A stretch of DNA of 64,000 bases, from assembly GCA_019279435.1 (NCBI GenBank), contig JAAALK010000289.1, positions 5,338,342 through 5,402,341 on the forward strand, read 5' to 3'. A program made the position numbers and the translations under genes. Under the pieces are notes generated by a model. That model saw only the letters and a list, made by a program, of their open reading frames with translations. It made no database searches and was not told the origin of the DNA. Shown here one piece after another: positions 9,590 to 20,686 of this stretch (the first letter of the stretch is position 1; the number at the start of each line of letters is the position of its first letter). The stretch comes from Zizania palustris (taxonomy: Eukaryota > Streptophyta > Magnoliopsida > Poales > Poaceae).

Positions 9590-12500
9590 GCGACAGGTAG
9601 AGGCTTGGAGGGCACGTGGATCATGGACTCCGGTTGTTCGCGCCACATGACCGGAGATGCAGCATGGTTCTCCAGCCTCACCACAACCAAGCAAAGGGAA
9701 CATATCACCTTCGGAAACAATCGAAGGAGTAGAGTGAAAGGTAAAGGTGTGGTAAGAATTAATTCGAACTTCACTCTCAAAGATGTTGCTTTGGTTGAAA
9801 ACCTGGGATACAATTTGCTGTCTGTATCTCAGTTGCTTGATGAGGGCTTCGAAGTGCGATTTCATCGCGATACTTCGCAAGTGCTCAATTCTGATGGCGT
9901 TGTGGTGTGTAAGATCTTTAGGGTTGGGAGAGTTTTTGGAGCAGATTTTTCAGAGTCATCTGGTTCTTCTCATTGTCTTGTTGCACATTCGACTTCTGAG
10001 CTTTGGAAGTGGCATAGGAGACTAGGGCATATGAGCTTTGAGTTGCTCGCTCATCTGAGCGCCCTAGGTTTGATCCGAGGATTGCCCAAGCTCAAGTTTG
10101 AGAAGAATTTAGTTTGCGCTCCTTGTCGACATGGAAAAATGATTGCCGCTTCGCATTCGCCAGTCACCACAGTGATGACTGAACAACCCGGAGAACTTCT
10201 CCATATGGACACTGTAGGTCCTTCTCGGGTTAGTTCTTTAGGCGGGAAGTGGTATGTTCTAGTAATTGTCGACGATTTCTCTCGCTACTCTTGGGTCTTC
10301 TTTCTTGCCAGCAAGGATGAAGTGTTTTCACACTTTCGGAGCTTGGCTTTGAGACTTTTCACTGAACTCCCTGGTGCATTAAAATTCATTCGAAGCGATA
10401 ATGGCACCGAGTTCAAAAATAGTCTCTTTGTTGACTTTTGCATGGAGCATGGCATAGAACATCAATTCTCTGCTCCACGGGTTCCTCAACAGAATGGTGT
10501 TGTTGAGAGAAAGAACCGCACTTTGGTTGAGATGGCTAGGACGATGCTTGATGAGCATAGGACTCCTAGAAAATTCTGGGCTGAGGCCATGAACACTGCG
10601 TGTTACATCTCAAACCGAATCTTCTTGCGCTCAATTTTAAATTTGACATCTTATGAGCTGCGTTTTGGGAGACAGCCCAAGGTTACTCATCTTCGAGTTT
10701 TTGGCTGTCGCTGCTTTATCCTAAACGTGGTAACTTGGATAAATTTGAGTCGCGATCTTCTGACGGGATCTTTTTGGGTTATACTACTCATGGTCATTCC
10801 TATCGTGTTTATAACTTGGAAACTAACACTGTCATCGAGTCATGTGATGTGACTTTTGATGAATCAACCCCCTCTGTTAGTTCTGCTTTTGAACAGGCAA
10901 ATGAACACGACATGGAACAGACCTTGTTCGAAGAAGAAGATCCCGGAGAATTCGAGGATGAACCCCTACTACCCTCGACGTCAACCCCCGAAGCTGACCC
11001 CGCTTCAACTACTTCGGCACGAGGTCCCGAAGCGACTACCTCAACATCGGTCATCTTGGACCACTCCAACGCACAAGTTGAGGGGGAGACTGCATCCCGC
11101 CGCGAGGCTCCACATCATGTCCAAAGGATGCACCCTCCCGAGCAGATCATTGGTGAGCTTGATCAAAGGGTAACACGTTCTCACGCTCATTTCACTAATG
11201 CTGCTTTTGTTGCTTCTTTCGAGCCTTTAGATGTTAGTCATGCACTTTCTGATTCTAGTTGGATCAATGCCATGCATGAGGAACTTGAAAATTTTGAGAG
11301 AAACCAAGTCTGGACTTTAGTTGATCCTCCACCAAATATTCATTTCATTGGTACAAAATGGATTTTCAAAAATAAACAAGGGGAGGATGGGACAATTGTT
11401 AGAAACAAGGCTAGGCTTGTAGCTCAGGGCTTTTCTCAACTAGAAGGGATTGATTTTACTGAAACTTTTGCACCTGTTGCTCGCCTTGAGGCCATTAGGA
11501 TTTTGCTTGCCTTTGTGACATCCCGGGGATTCAAACTCTATCAAATGGATGTAAAAAGTGCTTTTCTTAATGGCTTCATAGGTGAAGATGTTTATGTAAA
11601 ACAACCCCCTGGTTTTGAAAACCCCAAGTACCCACATAAAGTCCTTAAACTTCATAAGGCTCTTTATGGACTCAAGCAGGCCCCTCGGGCTTGGTATGAT
11701 AGACTTAAGTCTTTTCTGCTTGAGCGAGGGTATTTGATGGGCTCTGTTGATAAAACTTTGTTTACTCTCAAGCATGGCAAAGATTTCCTCCTAGTTCAGA
11801 TTTATGTGGATGATATCATCTTTGGTGGCTCTTCTCATGCTTTGGTTGCCGAGTTTGCAGATACCATGAGCAGGGAATTTGAAATGTCGATGATGGGTGA
11901 ACTCACCTTCTTCCTTGGTTTGCAAATCAAGCAAAGCAAACAAGGTACTTTTGTCCACCAGACAAAGTACACCAAGGACCTGCTCAAGAAGTTTGACATG
12001 TCCGATGCGAAGCCCCTCGCCACTCCAATGGCTACATCTGTAGCATTGGACCCTGACGAAGATGGAGAAGCCGTAGATCAGAAGGAGTTCCGGAGCATGA
12101 TCGGCTCCCTCCTTTACTTGACTGCCACGAGGCCGGACATACACTTCGCTGTGTGTCTGTGCGCTCGTTTTCAGGCTTCACCACGAGCTTCGCACCGCCA
12201 AGCGGTTAAGCGCATCCTAAGGTATCTCAAACACACTCTTGAATTTGGCATATGGTATTCAGCGTCTTCTTCTTTATGTCTTCGAGGTTATTCTGATGCG
12301 GACTTTGCTGGGTGTAGAATTGATAGGAAGAGTACCTCTGGTACTTGTCATTTTCTGGGTACATCTCTGGTTTGCTGGTCTTCCCGCAAACAGTCTAGTG
12401 TTGCACAATCAACGGCTGAGGCCAAATATGTTGCTGCAGCTAGCTGTTGCTCTCAGATTTTGTGGATGGTTTCCACTTTGCGGGATTTCGGGTTAGATTA

Positions 12501-12756
12501 TAAGAGTGTTCCACTTTTCTGTGATAACACTAGTGCTATTTGTATTGCAAACAACCCGGTTCAGCACTCCAGAACCAAACACATTGATGTGAGATATCAT
12601 TTTCTCAGAGATCACAATGAGAAGGGTGATATTGAACTTCAATATGTTGATACCCAACACCAGCTAGCCGACATTTTTACAAAACCCCTCGATGCTTCTC
12701 GATTTGCTTACTTGCGTGGGGAACTTGGCATTTGTCACCCTTACGGTATTTTGTGA
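9590..12756 (+). pseudogene. pol: S1 pol: protease, integrase, RT, RNase H; one frameshift
   Basis: Pol is in frame with gag past the TAG at 9587. The protease active site DSGCSRHMTG is near 9626. Integrase has the HHCC finger (WHRRLGH at about 10008, CAPC at about 10118) and the DDE core, including RSDNGTEF at about 10394 and NGVVERKN at about 10495. Near 10722 one A is missing from the AAA before CGT, which throws the first frame into a short false tail ending at 10852. The correct frame resumes from about 10735. RT motif A, YQMDVKSAFLNG, is near 11540 and YVDDIIFGG near 11805; RNase H follows with FCDNTSAI near 12520. The stop is at 12754-12756. All catalytic residues that I can recognise are kept, so a single base change separates this copy from an open pol. 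Confidence 0.9.
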
Positions 12757-13934
12757 GGGGGAGCTGTTTTAGATGGATGTGCTTTTGCTAATTGTGCTGA
12801 AATTGCATTTATATATTTTGCACTTATATGCCTGCTTATAATTCATGAAATCGTGTCAGCTCAGCTCTTGTTAATTCATCTAGAACATTCATGAGCATGA
12901 TGTTTTATTTTCAAAGTCAAAATCATGCTCACTGCTTAGTCTTGAATCTAGCATGTTTCGGCAGGACTGCTTTAGCTATCTTTTATCTGCTTGACAGCGA
13001 GACACTGTTCATTGGATGCTAAAAATTGCAACTTGAAAATTGTTCTACATTTTCATGGATATTCATAAAGTGCCAAACATTGGTTCACTTAGTTAAAATC
13101 AACAATTCCATGATTTGCATGCTTTTAAGAGAAAAGATCCAGGTGGGTTTGTTTGTCGCACTACTCTATTCTAGACTGCTTACCATTGCACATCGGTCTG
13201 AACTGGAATAGTGTAGTGTATACCAAAATCTTTGCCTTAAGCTTCTTATGGCTTTCATGCCTAGGCTTGGCCGGATTGGAAAGAATAAGGAGGACAAACA
13301 AATAACCCCTGGCACTAAGAAAAGAACAACAAAATTCATTGTCTATCAAGTTTGCTTTTCAAGCTCCTTTTGAACTGGACTTGTCTGTCTAGAGTAGATT
13401 TTGACTAGCTTTGCGCAGTCCTTGCTCTTACTTGTCTAGTTTCCTTGACTAAGTGGTGATGCTTTTATTCCAAAAATGATAAAATCACATGCTTCATCAT
13501 GCTTTTAGAGAATATTAATTTGAGCTGAGCCCATGATCATTGATGTTACTGTTGGCATATTTTTGCTTCATATGTCTTTGCTATTCTGCTCAATTCGAAG
13601 CTTTGCATCTTTTACATGCTCCTTGATGCTTGCATTGCCAAAGGGGGAGAGATTTGCTTCGTTCTCTGCCGCAAGGGGGTATAATTTCAAAGAGGGAGAA
13701 AATTTGACATAAAGGGGGAAAAGATTTTTTATTGCCAAAGGGAAAATTTAACTCAAGGGGAGTTGTCATTGCCGAAGGGGCTTTTTACTCTTTTGAGAAA
13801 GGGGGAGGAAAATTATTTTATCAAGTGACATGATTTGGCTCTTTTCTGAGTTTTTATGGTCACTTGTGTGCTGAAAGTTTTTAAATTTTCTTGAACTTCG
13901 ATTTGGTTGTCAATGCACTCATCAAGGGGGAGAT
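12757..13934 (+). other. S1 3' non-coding tail with repeated polypurine tracts
   Basis: No credible protein is encoded. Several A/G runs of the AAGGGGGAG type occur at about 12755, 13639, 13672, 13711 and 13799. The last (13924-13934) abuts the 3' LTR and is the likely plus-strand primer. A block at about 13138-13320 resembles S2 39169-39360 and E 62920-63110, although the LTRs of S1 and S2 are unrelated. Confidence 0.85.
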
Positions 13935-15917
13935 TGAGAAACCAAGGGTTGGTTTCGGTGTTTTGTGATGAGTGATTGACAGGATTTTACCCTCTGTTCG
14001 AAGGGTACCTCCGAAGGGGCTTCGGAGGTGGTACCTCCGAAGGGTGTTCGGAGGTGGTTTCACCGAAGGGTGTTCGGTGTTTGCTTGCTGTAGCTGTGCA
14101 GCGGAGTGTGCTTGTCAGAGGGGTCCGATAGTTCACGATGACTGGGTTCGTACCGAAGGGTTCGGTACTTTGGGCGGTACACCGGAGTGTGTGCCGGAGG
14201 TTGCTAACCCGGAGAGGTCTCCGGTGTACTGGATACACTTGTCTGTTTGTCTGTGGTGCGCAGGGTCTTCGGAGGCGACGGACAAGGTTCGCAGCAGGTG
14301 AACCTGGGTCAAGCGGGAGGCTTGATGCCAGGGGAGCGGGGAGCTCCGTCACGGTGGCTACGAAGGTGGTCCGGGTCGGTCCTCGGGTCAAGGCGTGCCA
14401 GGTGAAGGCAGAGAGTGCGGAGCATGGCTCCGGCTGAAGGTACTCCGAGACAAGTCCTCGGAGGTGAGGCACTTCGAAGGTACTCCGAATGGAGTGACTT
14501 CGGAGTTGGTGGAACAAGTCCTCTGCGGAGGCATGGAATTCGAAGTGTGCTCCGGAGGGAGACATTCGAGGGTTGCCCGACGAAGGTCTCAGAAGTCGAG
14601 GCGCATCGAAGGCATGGTCCGGGTGAGGCTCGTCGAGGAGTGTGCTCGGAGTGAGACACTGCGACGAAGTGCTCATGGAATGCTTCATGCGAAGGCCTTG
14701 GACGAAGGAGGGACTTCGAAGGGTGGTACTCCGAAGGTGGGGCTTCGGAGTGAGGATGACTTGAGGTGCTTCGGCCTGCATGGCTTCGGTACACGGACTG
14801 ACGGAGTTCGAGCTGGGTGTAGCTGCGAAGTCGTGGTGGTCCACTCCGGAGGTGTTGGTGCGAAGGCTCAAGAGCTTTGACGGCTTCAGCTCAAAACCGT
14901 CAGTGTATCGGAGACTGACTTCGGCGAAGCGAAGGCCACCAGGCTCAAGGCTTCTCACCGAAGCTACCGCACCCTCGCGTGCGATGGGAGGCTGCAGAAA
15001 GTCAAAGACTGCAAAGGCTGGCACTGTCTGTTCTGTAAAAGGCTGACACTGTCCCCTCTGCAAAGCTGACAGAGAAGCCTCCAGAATAAAGGTGGACTAC
15101 CTTTTGTACCCCTTAGTTCTGTAGAGTCAAATCTTGTGTAAACCCTAGGGGTAAAGTAGTCACTTTCTTTGGGTGAACTGTGGGCTATAAATATGGGGGC
15201 TCGGTAGGTAACATTAAACACTTTGAGCATTTACTGTTGAGCTCCTGTAGCCACACACTTCGATTATAATACATCCAAAGAGTTCATTTTCTGTGTTCCT
15301 TGTTCAAGCGGCGAAGCCCTGTTTTCTTGTGCTTTTGCTTGAGCTCGCTTTGCATACCTCGCCTGTAGTTGTGCACCGAAGCCTGTTGAGGCGAAGGTTG
15401 TTTTTCGTGCGAGGTGTGTTTTGTCAGTGTGCTTTCGCTCTGTGTAACAGGAGGCGTGACCTCGCTGCTTACTACCGAAGCCCTGATTGTTGCCCGTTTT
15501 GCTTCTTGTGTCGAAGCCCCGAGTGTAGTCTGTTTGTGTGCGTGTAGACCTTCGTGTACGAAGCTCAGCACCAGTTGCTGCTGCCAAGTACTTGGTCGAA
15601 GTCCTCAGAGGGCTGTCCACTCTTGCGAATGGTGAAGTGCGAAGCCTGCTCGAAGCACCCTGTGTGCGGAGCCTGCACTGACTAAGCAGAGTAGATTTTC
15701 GAGGGTTGTAAGTGGAGCGAAGTCTTCTTGGCTTCGAACTTTTGCTCCTTCGAAGCCTGTGTTCGAAGGTGTCGAAGTACCTCCGAACCAGACCTTCGAA
15801 GGTAGTGTTCGAAGCCTGTTCCGCAGAAGACAGAACTAAAACCGAAGGCTAGTTTTTAGCCAGAAATTTTAAAAGCTCCCATTCATCCCCCCTCTGGTCG
15901 CCGTTTCCGGTCCAACA
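13935..15917 (+). repeat. 3' LTR of S1
   Basis: It is the same length as the 5' LTR to within 1 bp and about 99% identical by eye. It ends CCAACA at 15917, followed by the target duplication GAGGG (15918-15922) and the resumed gag of element A. The TATA box is at about 15186-15193. Confidence 0.95.
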
Positions 15918-15922
15918 GAGGG

Positions 15923-16094
15923 CGATGATCAATTGGTTCTGGTTCGCCATCAACTCCGCCAAAGTGGGATGGTTGGCGGATGGCGACCCAAACTGACGTG
16001 GGCCCGTTGCACCCCAGTTGGGTACAACACCTTCGGGCACGTCACAGCTTCCTACTTCTCCGTTGTTGGAGCCGGTGTTCTGGTGGTCGGCCAT
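15923..16094 (-). pseudogene. gag: Element A gag, N-terminal part
   Basis: ATG 16094 (MADHQNTG) begins a Gag whose ANHPTLAELMANQNQL segment matches ANHPTLAKMMATQNQL in B. The reading frame runs to the S1 target site and rejoins 5080 in frame once S1 and one copy of GAGGG are removed. It is damaged further on (see 4696-5080). It is 183 nt downstream of the orf0 stop, nearly the same spacing as in B. Confidence 0.82.
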
Positions 16095-16277
16095 CTTCTG
16101 AACATACGATGTTATAAGGTAAAAAGATGATGACAATACAATTAAAGAAAATAGCTCATATACATTTAAACCAAGTGGTAAAAATTGTTCATTACAATCA
16201 AGCTCTTATTCTATCTACAACACAACTCGTTGTAGATAGCACCACATACAAAAATTATTTTATTAGAATAGCGGCAT

Positions 16278-16379
16278 CTAGCGCCTACTCGCCACCGGAG
16301 GCGGTCTCCGTGCTCTCGGAACCACGAGTACATGGCTCCCGAGGGACGGTGGGCTCGAGAAAATTCTTGATAATGGAGT
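16278..16379 (-). pseudogene. Element A orf0, C-terminal end
   Basis: With T removed and one copy of GGAGT dropped, the orf0 frame of A continues from 27746 into this stretch and ends at TAG (minus strand 16280-16278). It is a Ser/Pro/Arg-rich tail with no recognised domain. The 183 bp between this stop and the gag start (16095-16277) are A/T-rich and hold nothing I recognise. Confidence 0.65.
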
Positions 16380-16931
16380 TGTTGGAACGACGGATCGAAC
16401 CAGCAGGTTTTCTTAGTGGAAAATGAGAGTAGTGTATTCAATGCCCTCTTGAGCCTGAGTCCTTACAACTGTAGTCGGGGGTATTTATAAGGCGCCCCGT
16501 CCAGAGGCCAGGCGCCTCTGGAACGCCAACGGCTACCCGGCCAACCGCCGGTCGACAGTACAGACAAAACGGACTACATACAGTACAGACAAGAAGATTC
16601 GACTCTGACAGCGTGTTGGCCGTGTCGGACGCCGCCCGCGCCGCCTGACACGGCTCAGAGGATCGCGATCCTGTCCCCCGGTATATTTGTCTCATCCTTT
16701 TCCCGCCAACGCTCTCTTCGGGTTCCCTACTGCGGCCCGACGGTGGGGCCTTCGGCAATTCCCTCCCGGAGGGCGGCCTCCGGCAGCCTTCTCCCGGAGG
16801 ACGGCCTCCGGCAGCCTTCTCCTGGGGGGGCGGCCTCCGGCAGCCTTCTCCCGGAAGGTGGCCTCCGGTACACTTGGCTTCAGACCCCCGGGCGGTGGGC
16901 CCCTGGCCATCGGGATTATCTTCCCCCAATA
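16380..16931 (-). repeat. 3' LTR of T
   Basis: It matches 27217-27740 but is 28 bp longer, because it has one more copy of a 28-bp G/C-rich unit (about 16775-16870). The outer end TGTTGG is intact; the inner end reads CCAATA where the other copy has CCAACA. The minus-strand TATAAATA corresponds to 16482-16489. Confidence 0.93.
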
Positions 16932-17488
16932 GTAGCCCCTCGCTTCTTCCCGCTCGTAATCCTGCAATAAGAGGGGGTGGAAGCGCACAAGATAATCCTG
17001 ATAATTCTCGCGGGCGCGTACCTCGCTTTAAGGTGCCAAATCCGCCGCAGCGCGGAGGGGCGCCGGGGCAAGGAGGCAAGAGGCCGGGGGGTTGAAGTCC
17101 GCCTCGAGCCCTCTTTTTCCATCATGCCGAAGAGAGTTGACCGGGCCGATGGGAGACCAACGCACCTTGACTCGGGGGGCTCCGATCCCGAGGGGCCGGA
17201 CGGGCGCCGCCAGAAACAATTAATGCCCGCGCAGATGGCACCGAGGAGGCGGGCCGCTGGGAGGCCGCCACCGCGCCCCGATGCGCCAGCCGGCCTTAAA
17301 TGCGGTGCCGCGCAATCCCCCGCGTTCACACGCTAACCGAATCGGGAGGGGAACCGTCGGTCTCGCAACAGGATATAATCCCCCTCGCGGCTTCCCCCTC
17401 GTTCGCCCACACGCGCCAACTCTAGCCACTCGAGTCGCCATTCAACCTGCTCCTTGAGCCCTGCATTCCCTCTCTCTGTTCTTCCAAA
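16932..17488 (+). other. T: region between 3' LTR and antisense gene
   Basis: This is 557 bp of G/C-rich sequence. On the minus strand the first 25 bp are purine-rich (16936-16955 complement) and may be the sense polypurine tract. On the plus strand it would be the upstream region and 5' UTR of the antisense gene. I see no clear TATA box close to 17489. No other gene is seen. Confidence 0.6.
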
Positions 17489-20400
17489 ATGGCGAGGAAC
17501 ACTGCCCCTGCAATGGTGATGGATCCGCGATTCTTGCAACGCCAGATGGCAGCGGCAGCGGCGGCGACAGCGACCGACACATCGGTGGTGCGTGGCGCGC
17601 GCGATCTCCGCCCCGCTTCTGAGCGATTCCGAGAGCAAACCTTGGAGCTCGGGCCATCTGCGTGCACCGAAGCGTCGATCGAGCAAGCGACCAGGGGCCG
17701 GCTCAATCCAGAGACGCCGGCGAGGAGGCCAGGCCGGGAGACGGCCCCGCAGCCGCGGGAAGGCGAGGTCGTCGTTTTTGAAGCCTTCTTCGACGCGGGC
17801 CTGGGATTCCCCGCCTCGGAGCTTCTCGCCGGGGTGCTGGACGCGTTCCACCTGGAGCTCCCGCAGTTGTCCCCCAATGCCGTGGCCCGCCTCGCCATCT
17901 TTGAGTGGGCCATGCGCGCCGAAGGCTGCGAGGGGAGGGCAGAGGTCTTTGCGGAGCTGCACGAAGCCCTCTGCCAGCCGAAGAAGAAGGGAGGCCGGGT
18001 GTTGGCCTTCGGGAGCATCAACTTCCAGCTCTGAAGGAGATATGCGGACTCCTTCCCGGCGAAGGCCACCAACGAGAGGTGGTATTCGAAGTGGGTGAAC
18101 CGGTGGTTCTATGTCCGCGTAGGGCTCGCCTCCGGCCTGGCCGGAATCCCGCGCCACATCTGGTTCCGGAGAGAGGTGCGCATCGAAGCCAACACCGGGA
18201 CGATTTCCGCGAGGGTTCAACTTCTCCAGATCGTCGCCCGCCGGATGAGCATGCGGGACTTGGCGGAGTAGTTCGTGGCCCTCGAGATCCCTCCGCTGAA
18301 GGAGGAGTGGCCCGCCTCGCTCCGGAGCAGCCGAGACGAGTCGATGCCTTCGGAGCTCTCCCACCGGCTCGGTAAGTGCCAACTTTTGGTTGCTTATGTC
18401 CTTGCCTTTCACACTCGTGAAGTGCCCCGGCCCTGACGAAGAGATGCAGGATCGCTCGTCGCCCGGACGCCTGAGGAAGTCACCCGCCTGGCGGAGAGGA
18501 TTCTCGGGGTCCCAACCGCAGCCGAACGGGCCCGCCGGCTGGAGCTGGTGGGCTCTTGGGAGCGCTTCAACAGGGTGTGGGGGGCGCTCGAGCTCACGCC
18601 CCCGCCCCTTCCGGAAGGCAAGGTCCTTCGGGACGTCTCGAAAAGGAAGGCGAGCGACGCCGACGGCGGCCTTTCTCCGGGCCGCTCAAAGAAGAAGAGG
18701 ATCATGAAGGGGCCGAAGCATATGTCCCCGGGACCTTCTTCGAACTCTCACTCCGAAGGAGGGGGTTCCAGCGAGGGGGCCCAATCAGAGTCAGGAGACC
18801 CTCCGGTGATTTCGGCTCCGACCTCGCCGGTCCGACCGGACGCCGGAAGAAGTGAAGCTGCTCCCCCTCGCCCGAACCCAACGGAGCCCGCGCCGGGCGC
18901 CGGACAAGGGGCGCGTGCCACCGAAGCGACGCCTCGCCCCGAAACCGCTTCCTCGCCCGTACTCGTTTCGGCGGGGGGCTCCGCGGGCTCCTTCGAGAGC
19001 AGGGCCACGGACAGCTTGGACCGCGGGGGCTTAGACGACCCGCTTGGCGCCATCGAGAAGAGCGCCGACAAGGAGGCCGAACTGGCTGCGGCGGCGGCGG
19101 GCTCTCCGCCGAATTCCATCGACAACCTCTTCTACCGCCCAAGCCCGTCGGGCCACCTCCAGCCCCCGGATTGCCCCGGCGATGCTGCGGACGCAGGTAT
19201 AGTAACTTAGCCACACTTCTTCGTGCGCCAGGGGCTTTTCCACCTTTAACTCTTATTCGCTCGCGCAGACACACCGACCGGAGGCATGGAGCCCGTCGCC
19301 ACCTACCCCGCGGATGCTCCGGACGCGAGGTTCGGAGCCCCTGTCGCCGCGAGGAGGGCCTCGGGCTCACGGGACGAGGCGGAGTCCAGGAGCACCGAAA
19401 GGGCTCCTCGGGAGTCCGCCGGAGACGCTGAGGTCCGGCCTCGGCCTCCCTCCGAACGTCGAGCCGCGCAAGGCTCCGTGCCGCTCCTGCGCCCTTTCTT
19501 AGCAGACGGCGAGGACTTCGCGCTTAGGGTGGCCCCGGTCCACGACTATTACCTGCGGCTGCGGGAGGCTCCAGTGATAGGCGAGCTGGTGCTATCAGAT
19601 GGCCTGGACCTCGGGAGAGCCATCGAGACAGCGGCGGGCCAGGTACTTCTTCGGACATATTCGCCGCTCCCTTAGCAGCCCTCCTGACCATCTTCCCGTA
19701 CGCAGGTGGTTGCACTGGCACAGGGGCAGTTGTCTGCCCTTCTTTCCGAACGCCAACAACACGAGGCGTACGCCGCGGAGCTCGCGACCCGAGTGGCTAC
19801 CGCGGAGAGGCTAGCCCGCGAGCGGTCGTCGGAGGCCGAGGCCCTTCGGCTTCAGGCGTCGAGGATCAGGGCGTTGGAGGCCCAAGCAGCGGAGCCGCAC
19901 TCCCTCAGGGCCCGCATCGCGGAGCTGGACGGGCTCCGGGCCCGGGCCACCCGCGCCGACGAGTTGGAAGCGGAGGTCGACGCCCTCCGAACCCGAGCTG
20001 CCGAGGCGGAGGTGCTCCGGTCCCGGGCCGCGGAAGCAGAGCGGCTCGAAGGGGAGGTGTCCCGGCTCCAGGGCCAGGCCTCGGAGGCGGCAACCAAGGT
20101 CGAAGCCCTCGAGGCCCAGGTGACCCAACTGGAGGGAGTCGAAGTGAGCCTCAACGCCCGGAACGGGGAGGTCGCCGAGGAGCTTGCCGAGGCCGGGAAG
20201 ATGGCGGCCGACGCCGCGGAATCCTTGCGGAAGATGCTGGCGCGCTACGGTACCGGTTGCAGCACGTTCGACATTGCCCGGGAGCCCCTAGTCCGCCGGG
20301 TGAAGTTCATCCGGTCCGCCATCCGACAGATACATCTCGCCATGGCGCAGTACAGCGAGGTGTCCGCCCGGGTGGCCGCTTACGGGATTCTCCGGCACTT

Positions 20401-20635
20401 CGAGGCGTCTGGGCTCCCGCTTCCCTCGTCTTCGAGTCCGCACCCGGTTGCCTTCGTGGGGGACCACCTCCGGACGCCGAGCCTCGCGCTGACTCAGTGT
20501 TGGAGGGCGCTCAAGGCGGTTTGGCAGACCGAGGGCCCCGCGGCGATCCAGGCTTGGCTGGAGGAGGCGCTCCGCGCACGCGGTCCTCCGGCTCCTTCGA
20601 AGCCTTCGACCTCGGCCCGCTTGCCGGACCCGTAG
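17489..20635 (+). pseudogene. Antisense four-exon gene of element T (gypsy-type transposon domain)
   Basis: I model four exons: 17489-18371, 18450-19196, 19269-19642 and 19706-20635. All three introns (72-78 nt, 63 nt for the last) begin GT and end AG, phases agree, and the total is 2934 nt (977 codons plus TAG). Residues about 94-260 resemble the plant 'putative gypsy type transposon' domain (Pfam Transposase_28, from memory): VVFEAFFDAGLGFP, LPQLSPNAVARLAIFEW, then RWYSKWVNRWFYVRVG. Exon 2 is Ser/Pro-rich with a basic KRKAS...SKKKR patch. Exon 4 is a long Ala/Glu/Leu/Arg coiled coil. Two in-frame stops break exon 1, TGA 18032-18034 and TAG 18269-18271, both explicable by C to T change. Its strand is opposite to pol. 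Its function is unknown; structural or regulatory roles are possible. The exon model is inferred from sequence. Confidence 0.75.
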
Positions 20636-20686
20636 GTGTAGCTTTAGAGACCTATCCTTGCCTTACCCTGTAATAGCTTAGGGAAT

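Larger units (their letters stand above)
5081..15917 (+). mobile_element. Sirevirus copia element S1, nearly complete
   Basis: LTRs of 1982 and 1983 bp (5081-7062 and 13935-15917) start TGAGAAACC and end TCCAACA. They flank a primer site, gag, protease-integrase-RT-RNase H in copia order, and a 1.2-kb non-coding tail with several polypurine tracts. The target duplication GAGGG is at 5076-5080 and 15918-15922. By eye the LTRs show about twenty substitutions (about 1%), so the insertion is recent. The long gag with two zinc knuckles, the long LTRs and the multiple polypurine tracts are features known for Sireviruses (Maximus/SIRE lineage). One pol frameshift makes this copy probably non-autonomous. 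Confidence 0.95.

Noticed and set aside
16438..17079. 213-codon minus-strand frame over the T 3' LTR
   Set aside because: G/C-rich LTR sequence with repeated Pro/Gly/Arg from the 28-bp units; no domain.
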